Shown here piece after piece: positions 28,976 to 37,455 of a DNA stretch of 64,000 nt. Below the pieces are notes generated by a model. The model was not told the origin of the DNA and did not search any database. It saw only the letters and a program-made list of their open reading frames with translations. Both the position numbers and the translations under genes were made by a program. Every line of letters starts with the position of its first letter. Position 1 is the first letter of the stretch. The DNA is from an uncultured Microbacterium sp. (GTDB taxonomy: Bacteria; Actinomycetota; Actinomycetes; Actinomycetales; Microbacteriaceae), in assembly GCF_947488465.1 (NCBI RefSeq), contig NZ_CANKZA010000001.1, forward strand, positions 434,001 to 498,000, given 5' to 3'.

Positions 28976-29224
28976 TCACCGCAGGAGGCGCAGACACTCG
29001 AGTGCGTCGCTCGCTCGCCAGAAGTCGCCGAGATCGTGGAACGTGCCGGTCGAGGGGGAGAACCTGCGGGCACGGAAACGTGGGCCGTCCGGTCCGTCGG
29101 TGACCACGAGTTGCCCGCGTGCGCGACCGAGGCGGTCGAGCACGCGCCAGCGCTGCATGCCGATCGGGATGATCTGCACGCCAGCGGCGTTCAGGGCAGT
29201 GGGAGGGAGAATCTGCGCCGACAT
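28976..29224 (-). CDS. Small conserved protein, function unknown
   Basis: An 82-residue protein from ATG 29224 with a GGAGC-like ribosome site upstream. Its sequence has a central strand-turn-strand region (W-R-V-L-D-R-L-G-R-x-R-G), then R-F-R-A-R-R-F, and a C-terminal helix. It has no membrane segment and no recognisable domain. It converges on the MocR gene with a 1-base gap. I have seen similar short proteins in Microbacterium without any assigned role. Confidence 0.6.
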   Translation of the reverse strand: MSAQILPPTALNAAGVQIIPIGMQRWRVLDRLGRARGQLVVTDGPDGPRFRARRFSPSTGTFHDLGDFWRASDALECLRLLR

Positions 29225-29410
29225 GAAAGCTCCTCACAGATCGATGATGTGCCGCCTCGAAGGGATGCTTCGCACGCTACCCGCGACCTCCGACATCGAG
29301 AGTTCTTCCGTGGTCACCGCGCTTCCTCCCCAGCGTGCTCGTTCCCGGAACTGTCCACAGATCGATGTGCGGCGCGTCTCGCCTGCGACGTCGCGCTACA
29401 GGCTGAACGT

Positions 29411-29445
29411 GCTCCGGTACCCGGCGGGCACCCGGGTGCCGGAGC
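29411..29445 (+). other. Strong hairpin in the ssb upstream region
   Basis: Arms 29411-29424 and 29432-29445 form a 14-bp stem, one G-T pair, with a 7-base loop, ending 40 bases before the ssb ATG. No T-tract follows, so it is not a classical terminator. It could be an mRNA 5' structure or protect the message. The rest of 29225-29410 shows no gene, only a 12-base direct repeat (CACAGATCGATG at 29236 and 29353, approximately). Confidence 0.5.
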
Positions 29446-29485
29446 GGGCCGAGGACCGTCTTCGGCGCAGCAGAGAGGATTCGTC

Positions 29486-30031
29486 ATGAACGAACACATC
29501 ACCGTCGTCGGCAATATCGCGAACGCCCCGGAGCCGCGCTCCCTTCCCGGGGGCGAACCCATCGCCAGGTTCCGCCTGGCGGCGACCAGTCAGAAACGTC
29601 AGCAGGACGGCACGTGGGTCGACGCACACACGAGCTGGTACACAGTGTCGGCATACCGCCGCCTGGCCGAACACGTCCTCGCCTCGCTCACGAAAGGCCA
29701 GCGCGTCATCGTCACCGGGCGATTCCGGGTGCGGCACTGGGAGGCAGGCGACAAGCAGGGTACCGAAGCAGAGATCGACGCGGATGCCGTGGGACCCGAT
29801 CTGCTGTTCGGCACGGCGACGTTTCATCGCGATGAGCGCAACCGAGTGGCGACACGTCCCCAGGAGGAGTCAGCCGGACACACCGAATGGGCGCCGTCCG
29901 TCGAGGAGCAGTCCGGGCAGGTCGTCCGTGCGGCGCAAGCGGAGGAATCCGCCACCGTCGCACCTGCGCCCGACCTCGTCGGTGCGGGGACCTGGGACAC
30001 CCGCCCGTTGGGGGATTCGACGCCGTTCTGA
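29486..30031 (+). CDS. ssb: Single-stranded DNA-binding protein (SsbB-like paralogue)
   Basis: A 181-residue protein with an N-terminal OB fold (about 1-110). Motifs include V-x-G-N-I-A-x-x-P-E, F-R-L-A-A-T, W-Y-x-V-x-A-Y-R-x-L-A-E-x-V and K-G-Q-R-V-I-V-T-G. The tail is disordered and acidic-poor, ending G-D-S-T-P-F rather than the usual D-D-D-I-P-F. It stands alone, not with rpsF/rpsR/rplI, so it is probably the second, non-essential SSB found in many Actinobacteria. ATG 29486 has GAGAGGA upstream. Confidence 0.88.
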   Translation: MNEHITVVGNIANAPEPRSLPGGEPIARFRLAATSQKRQQDGTWVDAHTSWYTVSAYRRLAEHVLASLTKGQRVIVTGRFRVRHWEAGDKQGTEAEIDADAVGPDLLFGTATFHRDERNRVATRPQEESAGHTEWAPSVEEQSGQVVRAAQAEESATVAPAPDLVGAGTWDTRPLGDSTPF

Positions 30032-30058
30032 CCGGCGGAGGTCACAGGTTCGGCGCCC

Positions 30059-30064
30059 TAGACT
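30059..30064 (+). promoter_or_regulatory. Probable -10 hexamer TAGACT
   Basis: TAGACT, six bases, then GTG 30071. Same hexamer and spacing as before mnmA and gatC. Confidence 0.5.
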
Positions 30065-30070
30065 GCTCGG

Positions 30071-30571
30071 GTGCGCCGAACCACCTCGCTTCCCCGTCGC
30101 CTCTCCGTCGCAGCGACAACCATGCTCGTGGGCGCTCTCACATGGGCCGGGTGTACCGGCGGACCCGATGTGGTACCCGCGCCGGAGTCGTCCGCTACGG
30201 CGTCCGTCGCCGCGAGCGCAACTCCGACGTCCGCGGTTCCGGTGCTCCTGGCCGACGGATCCGCCGAGGACAACCTGCCGTTCTTCGCACAGGTGATGGA
30301 GAGTGTGTGGGCCGTCGATCAGAGCTATCAAGGTCGCCCTTACATCGACGCGCTCGTTGCCGCCGGGTTCCCGAAGGCCGACATGGAACTCACGCAGGAT
30401 CGCACCACGGTCGATAACCCCGCCGACGCGATCCAGTTCTCGGTCCGCTGGCAGGGGGAGTGCTTGGTCGGGCAGGTCGGACCCTCCACCCCGACTCCGA
30501 CCGCGGTCGTGCTCCCTGAAGTGCCGGGCGGCTCGTGTCTGATCGGGCAGACGCGACCCATCGACTGGTGA
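30071..30571 (+). CDS. Putative lipoprotein (possibly DUF6993 family)
   Basis: A 166-residue exported protein. A basic N-terminus is followed by a hydrophobic stretch (about 12-26) ending L-T-W-A-G-C, a weak lipobox with Cys28 as the probable lipidated residue, then an Ala/Ser/Thr/Pro-rich linker. The folded part has D-N-L-P-F-F, D-A-L-V-A-A-G-F and a C-terminal G-E-C-L-V-G-Q ... C-L-I-G-Q, giving two cysteines that may form a disulfide. I think it belongs to DUF6993, found in Microbacteriaceae, but am not certain. Function unknown. Confidence 0.7.
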   Translation: MRRTTSLPRRLSVAATTMLVGALTWAGCTGGPDVVPAPESSATASVAASATPTSAVPVLLADGSAEDNLPFFAQVMESVWAVDQSYQGRPYIDALVAAGFPKADMELTQDRTTVDNPADAIQFSVRWQGECLVGQVGPSTPTPTAVVLPEVPGGSCLIGQTRPIDW

Positions 30572-30591
30572 GGCCTGCGCGGTAGCCCACG

Positions 30592-30597
30592 TAGACT
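30592..30597 (+). promoter_or_regulatory. Probable -10 hexamer TAGACT before ettA
   Basis: TAGACT ends nine bases before the ATG of ettA, leaving room for only a few untranslated bases and no Shine-Dalgarno. Confidence 0.45.
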
Positions 30598-30606
30598 GGG
30601 CCTGTT

Positions 30607-32286
30607 ATGGCCGAATACATCTACTCCATGGTCCGTGCCCGCAAAGCTGTGGGCGAAAAGCTGATCCTCGACGACGTCACAATGGCGTTCCTTCCCGGTG
30701 CCAAGATCGGCATGGTCGGGCCGAACGGCGCGGGAAAGTCGACGATCCTCAAGATCATGGCGGGCCTGGACACACCGTCCAACGGCGAAGCGAAGCTCGC
30801 TCCCGGCTTCACGGTCGGCATCCTCATGCAGGAGCCCGAACTCGACGACACCAAGACGGTGCTGGAGAACATCGAGGACGGTGTCGCGATCAAGCCGAAA
30901 CTCGATCGGTTCAACGAGATCTCCGCGCTGATGGCCGACCCCGACGCCGATTTCGACGCACTCCTGGCCGAGATGGGGACACTCCAGGAAGAAATCGACG
31001 CGGCTGACGGGTGGGAACTCGATTCGCAGCTGCACCAGGCGATGGATGCCCTGCGCACCCCTCCGGCCGATGCTGCCGTGGCACCGTTGTCCGGTGGTGA
31101 GCGTCGCCGAGTCGCACTCGCGAAGCTCCTCCTGCAGAAGCCCGACCTCCTTCTCCTCGATGAGCCCACCAACCACCTCGACGCCGAAAGCGTGCTCTGG
31201 CTCGAGCAGCACCTGCAGGCCTACAAGGGTGCGGTCATCGCCATCACCCACGACCGCTACTTCCTCGACAACGTCGCTGAATGGATCGCGGAGGTCGACC
31301 GCGGCCGCCTCATCGGCTACGAGGGCAACTACTCGACCTATCTCGAAAAGAAGGCCGAACGTCTCGATATTCAGGGCAAACGCGACGCGAAACTCGCCAA
31401 GCGTCTGAAGGACGAACTCGATTGGGTCCGTTCGAGTGCGAAGGGCCGTCAGACCAAGTCGAAGGCGCGGCTCGCTCGGTACGAAGAGATGGCGACCGAG
31501 GCCGAGAGCAAGCGGAAACTCGACTTCGAAGAGATTCAGATTCCCGCGGGCCCCCGCCTCGGCAGTGTCGTGATCGACGCGAAAAAGCTGTACAAGGCGT
31601 TCGGCGACCGTGTCCTCATCGACGGCCTGAGCTTCAGCCTCCCGCCCAACGGCATCATCGGCGTGATCGGACCCAACGGCGTCGGAAAGACCACGCTGTT
31701 CAAAACGATCGTCGGGCTCGAACCCCTCGACGGCGGCGACCTGAAAATCGGCGAGACCGTCAAGATCAGCTACGTCGACCAGTCGCGCAGCAGCATCGAC
31801 CCCGAGAAGACCCTGTGGGAGGTGGTTTCCGACGGCCTGGACATCATCACGGTCGGCAAGACGGAGATTCCGTCCCGCGCGTATGTGTCGAAGTTCGGCT
31901 TCAAGGGACCCGACCAGCAGAAGAAGGCGGGCGTCCTCTCCGGCGGTGAGCGCAACCGGCTGAACCTCGCTCTCACGCTCAAGGAGGGTGGCAACCTGCT
32001 GCTCCTCGACGAGCCGACCAACGACCTCGACGTCGAAACGCTCGGATCCCTCGAGAACGCGCTCCTCGAGTTCCCCGGGTGCGCCGTCGTGATCACTCAC
32101 GACCGGTGGTTCCTCGACCGTATCGCCACCCACATCCTCGCCTACGAGGGCACGGACGAGAACCCGGCGCAGTGGTATTGGTTCGAGGGGAACTTCGAGT
32201 CGTACGAGGCGAACAAGGTCGAACGCTTGGGCGCGGACGCGGCGAACCCGGCGAAGTCGACCTACCGCAAGCTCACGCGTGACTGA
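30607..32286 (+). CDS. ettA: ABC-F translation factor (energy-dependent translational throttle)
   Basis: A 559-residue soluble protein with two ABC domains and no membrane helices. Walker A motifs are G-P-N-G-A-G-K-S-T (about residues 39-47) and G-P-N-G-V-G-K-T-T. Both have L-S-G-G-E signature loops and L-L-L-D-E-P-T-N-H/D-L-D Walker B regions. The linker between them includes the basic, helical ribosomal P-site interaction motif (about 250-310). E. coli EttA is 555 residues and gates the first peptide bond according to ATP level. The stop overlaps the next gene by eight bases. Confidence 0.95.
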   Translation: MAEYIYSMVRARKAVGEKLILDDVTMAFLPGAKIGMVGPNGAGKSTILKIMAGLDTPSNGEAKLAPGFTVGILMQEPELDDTKTVLENIEDGVAIKPKLDRFNEISALMADPDADFDALLAEMGTLQEEIDAADGWELDSQLHQAMDALRTPPADAAVAPLSGGERRRVALAKLLLQKPDLLLLDEPTNHLDAESVLWLEQHLQAYKGAVIAITHDRYFLDNVAEWIAEVDRGRLIGYEGNYSTYLEKKAERLDIQGKRDAKLAKRLKDELDWVRSSAKGRQTKSKARLARYEEMATEAESKRKLDFEEIQIPAGPRLGSVVIDAKKLYKAFGDRVLIDGLSFSLPPNGIIGVIGPNGVGKTTLFKTIVGLEPLDGGDLKIGETVKISYVDQSRSSIDPEKTLWEVVSDGLDIITVGKTEIPSRAYVSKFGFKGPDQQKKAGVLSGGERNRLNLALTLKEGGNLLLLDEPTNDLDVETLGSLENALLEFPGCAVVITHDRWFLDRIATHILAYEGTDENPAQWYWFEGNFESYEANKVERLGADAANPAKSTYRKLTRD

Positions 32287-32767
32287 TACCTCGGCGAGTG
32301 TGCGGCTGCACGTTCCGATCCATCTGCGGTGGGGTGACCTCGACGCGTTCAATCATGTGAACAACGCGACGATGCTCACGCTCCTCGAAGAGGCGCGTGT
32401 GCGGGTGTTCTGGTCGCCGATCGACGGCGAGCAGGCGCCCGACACCGCCGTGATCGAGGCGGGGGTGGATGCCGGCGCGCTCACGCTCATCGCGCGCCAG
32501 GAGATCGAGTACCTCGCTCCCGTGCCGTACCGGCGCGAGCCGCTGGACATCCAGATGTGGTTCGGGAAGATCGGCGGCTCGAGCATCGAAGTCTGCTACG
32601 AGGTCTACAGCCCGCTGAGCGATGCGCCGCAGACGCTCTATGCGCGCGCATCGTCGGCTGTCGTGCTCGTCGACGCGCAGACGTTCCGGCCGGTCCGTTT
32701 GAGTGACCGGATGCGATCGGCGTGGACGCCTTACCTCGGCGAGTCCGTCGTTTTCACGCGGCGGTAG
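32279..32767 (+). CDS. Acyl-CoA thioesterase (hotdog, 4HBT)
   Basis: A 162-residue single hotdog-fold protein. The signature R-W-G-D-L-D-A-F-N-H-V-N-N-A (near residues 19-32) contains the catalytic Asp typical of the YbgC/4-hydroxybenzoyl-CoA thioesterase group. GTG 32279 overlaps the end of ettA by eight bases, so it is translated from the same message. It may hydrolyse acyl-CoA or aromatic thioesters; substrate unknown. The TesB-type thioesterase faces it 19 bases downstream on the other strand. Confidence 0.88.
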   Translation: MTDTSASVRLHVPIHLRWGDLDAFNHVNNATMLTLLEEARVRVFWSPIDGEQAPDTAVIEAGVDAGALTLIARQEIEYLAPVPYRREPLDIQMWFGKIGGSSIEVCYEVYSPLSDAPQTLYARASSAVVLVDAQTFRPVRLSDRMRSAWTPYLGESVVFTRR

Positions 32768-32786
32768 CCGCCCCTCGGATTCGTCG

Positions 32787-33662
32787 TCAGGCGGGGACTC
32801 GGATCATGATCTCCTGAGCGACGGTGGCGACCAGCACGCCGTCGCGGGTGAAGAGTCGACCTCGGGCGAGCCCGCGGCCACCTCGGGCGCTCGGGGATTC
32901 CTGTGCATAGAGGAGCCACTCGTCAGCTCGCGCCGGACGGTGCCACCACATCGCGTGATCCAGGCTCGCAACCTTCACGCCCGGTAGCGACCACGCCACG
33001 CCGTGGGCGCGCAACACCGTCTCCTGGATCGTCAGATCGCTCATGTAGGCCAGGACCGCGCGGTGAATCGCCGGGTCATCGCCGAGCGACCGCCGTGCCC
33101 GCATCCAGACGTTCTGCATCGGGGACGCCGTTGTCGGTGCGGTGTCGTAGATTGCGCCGTCGACATGGAGTACCTCGATGGGGCTCGAATCGAGGAGCCG
33201 ACGAGACAGCGGATGAAGATCGGGCGCGGTGGCGGCCACCGTTTCGGGAGCGGGGATGCCCGGGGGCATCTCGCTCTGATGATCGAGTCCGGGATCCTCT
33301 CGTTCGAACGACGAGATCATCGAGAAGATCGGCACCCCGTTTTGGAACGCCTGGGTCCGCCTCGTCGAGAAGGATCGGCCGTCGTGGATGCGATCCACCG
33401 ACAGCGTGAGTCCTCGCGTCGCGTCGCCGGGACGCAGGAAATAGCCGTGCATGGAGTGGGGAACGCGATCGTCGTCCGTCGTCCGGTCTGCGGCGATGAT
33501 GGCCTGTGCGAGCACCTGCCCGCCGAAGATCCGTCCCGACGGCATGGGATGCGAGCCGCCGGTGAAGATGTCTTCCGTTGTGCGCGCGTCGCTGGATGCG
33601 AGATCCAGGACGCTCAGCATCATCGCGACCGCATCGTTCTCGTCCGCCACGTCTGCTCCCAT
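32787..33662 (-). CDS. tesB: Acyl-CoA thioesterase II
   Basis: From ATG 33662 the protein is 291 residues, the usual TesB length; the frame stays open upstream only because of GC bias. It is a double hotdog: N-terminal F-G-G-Q-V-L-A-Q-A (about 45-53), H-S-M-H-G-Y-F-L-R-P-G, G-R-S-F-S-T-R-R, and a second hotdog with S-L-D-H-A-M-W-W-H. The Asp of L-D-H and the Thr/Gln later in the sequence make up the TesB active site. It releases free fatty acids from medium- and long-chain acyl-CoA. Confidence 0.93.
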   Translation of the reverse strand: MGADVADENDAVAMMLSVLDLASSDARTTEDIFTGGSHPMPSGRIFGGQVLAQAIIAADRTTDDDRVPHSMHGYFLRPGDATRGLTLSVDRIHDGRSFSTRRTQAFQNGVPIFSMISSFEREDPGLDHQSEMPPGIPAPETVAATAPDLHPLSRRLLDSSPIEVLHVDGAIYDTAPTTASPMQNVWMRARRSLGDDPAIHRAVLAYMSDLTIQETVLRAHGVAWSLPGVKVASLDHAMWWHRPARADEWLLYAQESPSARGGRGLARGRLFTRDGVLVATVAQEIMIRVPA

Positions 33663-33711
33663 CCGGGGCAGGCCACCTGGTGTGGGCTGTCCGCTTGATA
33701 GTTTAGGGCGG

Positions 33712-34383
33712 ATGTCCCCTCGACTCCTTTTCCCCGACGCCCCCACCGCGAGCGATGCCTTGACCTTCGCGCAGCGTGCCGTCCGCCTGGGCGACGGCGC
33801 TGTACGGCTCCGTGCCGCCGACGGCACGCTCGCTCTCACGTCTGCTCCACTCGCGCCCGAGAGCCTGCTGGATGCGACGCCGACGGTGTTGGGGATGCGT
33901 CTCGTGCGCGTGGATCCCGAGTTGGTATGCGACCTCGTCGTCGAGGCATCCGCACTCGCGCCGACCGACGATCCCCATGAATTGTCCCTCCCGGAAACTG
34001 CCGTGTCGGCGGCCTGGGCGGGGATCTCACCGCCGCGTGCCGGATGGGAATCTGCGGGAGGGATCGCAGCGGCCACACTGGCTGCTCGAGCGCAGTGGGG
34101 AATCGCGGCGGTCGCCGAAGCCGTGCCGACGACAGCGGGAGAAGAAGTCGTCCGCAAAGTCCGCGCCGATGTCTGGGGCCGCCTCGATGACGAGCTCGAC
34201 GGGCTTCCGCTGGGCGTGGCATTCGCCGCCTTCGCGTTGGGCTTCATCGGCGGCGAGGAGGTCGCCGCGGTCCGCCGTCTGGGGCCGTGGACGCGACTCA
34301 CGCTCACGCGGGGGCACGTCCTCACCCGAGGTACCGTCCGCAACGGTCTCACCGGCGTCAGAACGACCGGGCCGTCGCTCTGA
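33712..34383 (+). CDS. Conserved actinobacterial protein, function unknown
   Basis: A 223-residue, Ala-rich cytosolic protein from ATG 33712, seven bases after a TAGTTT hexamer. The middle has a helix-rich stretch with G-G-I-A-A-A-T-L-A-A-R-A-Q-W-G and a Trp-rich pattern, and the C-terminal part has F-A-L-G-F-I-G-G-E followed by W-x-R-L-T-L-x-R-G-H-V-L-T-R. I recognise it only as a hypothetical protein shared by Microbacteriaceae. No catalytic or DNA-binding motif is clear. It ends two bases before the broken FAD dehydrogenase on the other strand. Confidence 0.7.
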   Translation: MSPRLLFPDAPTASDALTFAQRAVRLGDGAVRLRAADGTLALTSAPLAPESLLDATPTVLGMRLVRVDPELVCDLVVEASALAPTDDPHELSLPETAVSAAWAGISPPRAGWESAGGIAAATLAARAQWGIAAVAEAVPTTAGEEVVRKVRADVWGRLDDELDGLPLGVAFAAFALGFIGGEEVAAVRRLGPWTRLTLTRGHVLTRGTVRNGLTGVRTTGPSL

Positions 34384-34384
34384 C

Positions 34385-35822
34385 TCAGACGGCGGCAGCC
34401 GCGGCCCGACCGGCGATGCGGCCGGAGAACAGGCATCCGCCGACGAACGTCCCTTCCAATGCGCGGTACCCGTGTACCCCGCCGCACCCGAAGCCGGACG
34501 CCTCGCCCGCTGCGTACAGACCTGGGACGGGCTGACCGTCCGCGCCGAGTGCGCGTCCCGACAGGTCGGTCTCGATCCCGCCCAGCGACTTGCGGGTCAG
34601 GATGTGGAGCTTCACCGCGATCAGCGGCCCCGACTTCGGGTCGAGGATTTTGTGCGGGGACGCGGTGCGCACCAGCCGGTCGCCCCGGTATGCGCGTGCG
34701 GAACGCAGCATCGCGACCTGCGCGTCCTTCGTGAAGTCGTTGTCCATCTCGCGGTCACGCGCTTCGACCTCGAGGCGCACACGTGTGCCGTCGAGCGCGT
34801 CACCTCCGGGAAGCTCCCGCATCCCGTCGATGAGGGAGTCGAGGGTGTCCCGCACGACGAAATCGGCGCCGTGGTCGAGGAACGCCTGCACGGGACCCGC
34901 GGCCCCCTTGCCGAGTCGTGATTTCACCAGCAGGGGAACGTCCTTGTCGGTGAGGTCCGGATTCTGTTCGCTGCCCGACAGGGTGAACTCTTTCTCGACG
35001 ATGGCGCGCGACAGGACGAACCATGAGTGGTCATGGCCGGTGGCTCGAAGATGTGCGAGTGTGCCGAGCGTTCGCCGGAGGCGTGCCGAGGCGCGCCGGC
35101 CATTGGGCGCGCACGAGATCGTGGTTTCCGCCGATTCCCCCCGAAGAGACGATCGTGGCGGATGCTGCGACGTGGAACGATCCGACCACCTCGCGCGAGG
35201 TCGCGGCTCCGCGGACCGCACCGGAAGGCGCGAGGATGTCGCCCGAGGCGCCCACGACGGTCTCGTCCACCGTCGTGAGTTGCGTCACCTTGTGGCGAGG
35301 CAGGATGGTGATCCGGCCGGCTGCTTCGCCCGATTCGACCGCGGCCTGGAACGGCGCCACGATTCCCGGTCCCGTGCCCCAGGTGATGTGGAAGCGGGGG
35401 ACGGAGTTCCCCGGCCCGGTCGCGGTGTACCCGCCGCGCTCGGCCCACCCGACGACGGGGAAGAACCCGACGCCCTTCTCCCGCAGCCATGCCCGCTTTT
35501 CGGTGTGCGCGAACTGGAGGTAGGCCTCGGCCCACTGGCGGGGCCAATGGTCTTCCGCCCGATCGAAACCGGCGGTCGCGAACCAATCCTGCCGTGCCAG
35601 CTCGTACGAATCCTTGATGCCCATCCGCCGTTGCTCGGGAGAGTCGATGAACAAGAGGCCGCCGAAGGACCAGAACGCCTGTCCGCCGAGGTTGGGGCGG
35701 GACTCCTGATCGACGATCACCACGCTCTTGCCCGCCGCCGCGGCCTCGCTGGCAGCGACGATCCCCGCGAGGCCCCATCCGACGACGAGGACATCCGCAG
35801 AGTGGGTCTGGCTGACGGTCAT
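34385..35822 (-). pseudogene. FAD-binding dehydrogenase (KstD/flavocytochrome c-like) with internal deletion
   Basis: The 5' part from ATG 35822 encodes a good FAD domain (V-V-G-W-G-L-A-G, then E-S-R-P-N-L-G-G-Q-A-F-W-S-F-G-G) up to L-G-T-P-P-A. The 3' part, in another frame, resumes at T-L-G-T-L-A-H-L and runs through L-S-G-S-E-Q-N-P-D-L and G-G-I-E-T-D to the C-terminal FAD motif A-S-G-F-G-C-G-G-V-H-G-Y. About 75 residues expected between them are missing and the frame changes near 35070. Intact relatives are about 550 residues. The start overlaps the globin stop (ATGA), so it was once a coupled operon gene. Confidence 0.85.
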
Positions 35823-36316
35823 GGCGACTCCTTCGTCGACGGGGGGGAGACAGCGGCGTCCGGCGTCTCGGGGTGCACGAGCAGTCCGGGCGCGCCGTTC
35901 GCCGGGCGAGCCGGGCCGATGCCGGACGGCTCGAACGTGTTGACCATGGCGAAGGCGGCGCGCTCCAGGTAGTCCCACAGCGTCGCGGCATGCAGGGGAG
36001 AAAGGCCGAGTTCCTCCACTGCTGTGCGCATGTGGGCGAGCCAGCGGTCCCGTGCATCCGGATTCACGTGAAAGGGAACGTGCCGCATGCGCAGGCGAGG
36101 GTGCCCACGGCGCTGGCTGTAGGTCGATGGACCGCCCCAGTACTGTTCGAGGAACATCGTGAGGCGCTCTGCTGCCGGGCCGAGATCTTCCTCGGGATAC
36201 ATCGGCTTCAGGACCTCGTCCTCAGCGACGCCTCGGTAGAAGGCATCCACCAGGCGTACGAAGGTATCGTGACCGCCGACCTCGTCGTAGAAGCTGATCG
36301 GGCTGTCATCGGTCAC
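35819..36316 (-). CDS. glbO: Truncated haemoglobin, group II
   Basis: GTG 36316 is used because it overlaps the mscS stop (GTGA) and matches known N-termini. The 165-residue protein aligns by eye with mycobacterial GlbO: Tyr27 (B10), Tyr40 (CD1), proximal His79 (F8) in R-M-R-H-V-P-F and Trp92 (G8) are all present, defining group II. It binds haem and O2; proposed roles include oxygen delivery, NO or peroxide handling. A C-terminal extension of about 30 residues is Pro/Ala-rich. It lies between mscS and the broken FAD dehydrogenase, with overlaps on both sides. Confidence 0.93.
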   Translation of the reverse strand: MTDDSPISFYDEVGGHDTFVRLVDAFYRGVAEDEVLKPMYPEEDLGPAAERLTMFLEQYWGGPSTYSQRRGHPRLRMRHVPFHVNPDARDRWLAHMRTAVEELGLSPLHAATLWDYLERAAFAMVNTFEPSGIGPARPANGAPGLLVHPETPDAAVSPPSTKESP

Positions 36317-37419
36317 GAGCGGGGTTCCTTTGTGGTGTCGGGGCCGGAGTCGTCGGACGAGTCGCCCAGGGCCTCCGTGAGCGGCGGTGTGGTGTTCGCC
36401 GTTCGCTTCGGCTTCCACAGCGGCTTCTCGGGGGTGATGGGCGTCGGGTGTGTTTTGGGCGGATTCGCTCCACGCACGCGTTGGGCACCATCGAGACCGG
36501 TCAGGGTGATCGAGTTGAGTTGGGGCAGAGTGAGGCCGAGGGCGTCGATCGCATGCTTGAGACGCATCCGAAGCTCCCGCGCCACATCATCCTTCGAGCC
36601 GGCGCGGGTCTTCATGACGAGACGGATCACCAATGCGTCGCCGGAGACCGATTCGAGTCCCCAGACCTCAGGTTGCTCAATGATTCGCGTGCGCCACTTG
36701 GGGTCTTTGGCGAGGTCTTTCGCCGCGTGGAGCATGGCCTTCTCGACCTGGTTCACGTCGGAGTCGGCCGCGACCGCCAGGTCGATGATGACGCGAGACC
36801 ACCCCTGCGACATGTTGCCGATCCGGGTGATCTCACCGTTGCGGACGTACCAGAGGGTGCCGTTGACATCCCGCACGTGTGTGATGCGGACGCTGACGTA
36901 CTCGACGATGCCGGTTGCGAGCCCGAGGTCGACGACGTCGCCGATGCCCACCTGATCCTCGGCCACGATGAAGATGCCGTTCAGCACGTCTTTGACGATG
37001 TTCTGTGCGCCGAAGCCGAGTCCGGCGCCGATCGCCGCTGACAGCAATGCGAACGAGCCCAGCACGCTCTGATCGATGACATTGACGATCATCAAGAGCG
37101 CGACGATCGCGAGTGCGATGTTGACGATGTTCTGCAGGATGGTGCCGAGCGTGCGGGTGCGCTGCACGAGTCGCACCTGTGCCAGCGGTGAGGCGTCGAT
37201 CGCGCGGGTGTCGTCGACGTTGGCCTTCGACTTCGCTCCCGCGACGATACGGCGCACGACCCGGTAAATGACGAGGCGGAGCAACCACGACAGGAGAATC
37301 GCCCCGACGATGATCCCCACGATTGCCGCGAGCCTCACGCCGACGACGACGGCGAGATTGCCCCACCATCCCCACGACCAGTCGGGAGGAGGTGCGGTGG
37401 TGCTCGGCAGGATGCTCAT
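36313..37419 (-). CDS. mscS: Small-conductance mechanosensitive channel
   Basis: A 368-residue inner-membrane channel that opens under membrane tension to release solutes on osmotic downshock. There are three membrane helices: about 22-50, 95-118 and the pore-lining TM3 with A-A-I-G-A-G-L-G-F-G-A-Q (Gly/Ala packing typical of MscS). The beta domain has V-D-L-G-x-x-x-G-I-V-E. The last 70 residues are a charged Pro/Thr-rich tail that is not in E. coli MscS. A TAGGAT hexamer lies seven bases before the ATG. It heads the mscS-glbO-FAD dehydrogenase operon. Confidence 0.92.
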   Translation of the reverse strand: MSILPSTTAPPPDWSWGWWGNLAVVVGVRLAAIVGIIVGAILLSWLLRLVIYRVVRRIVAGAKSKANVDDTRAIDASPLAQVRLVQRTRTLGTILQNIVNIALAIVALLMIVNVIDQSVLGSFALLSAAIGAGLGFGAQNIVKDVLNGIFIVAEDQVGIGDVVDLGLATGIVEYVSVRITHVRDVNGTLWYVRNGEITRIGNMSQGWSRVIIDLAVAADSDVNQVEKAMLHAAKDLAKDPKWRTRIIEQPEVWGLESVSGDALVIRLVMKTRAGSKDDVARELRMRLKHAIDALGLTLPQLNSITLTGLDGAQRVRGANPPKTHPTPITPEKPLWKPKRTANTTPPLTEALGDSSDDSGPDTTKEPRS

Positions 37420-37455
37420 CGAGACGATCCTAACGAGTGGGCCCTCTGGACCGCC

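Noticed and set aside
26538..29073. Minus-strand open frame of almost 900 codons through the yczE/MocR region
   Set aside because: It crosses tRNA-Arg and is antisense to well-identified genes; amino-acid composition is typical of GC-rich shadow frames.
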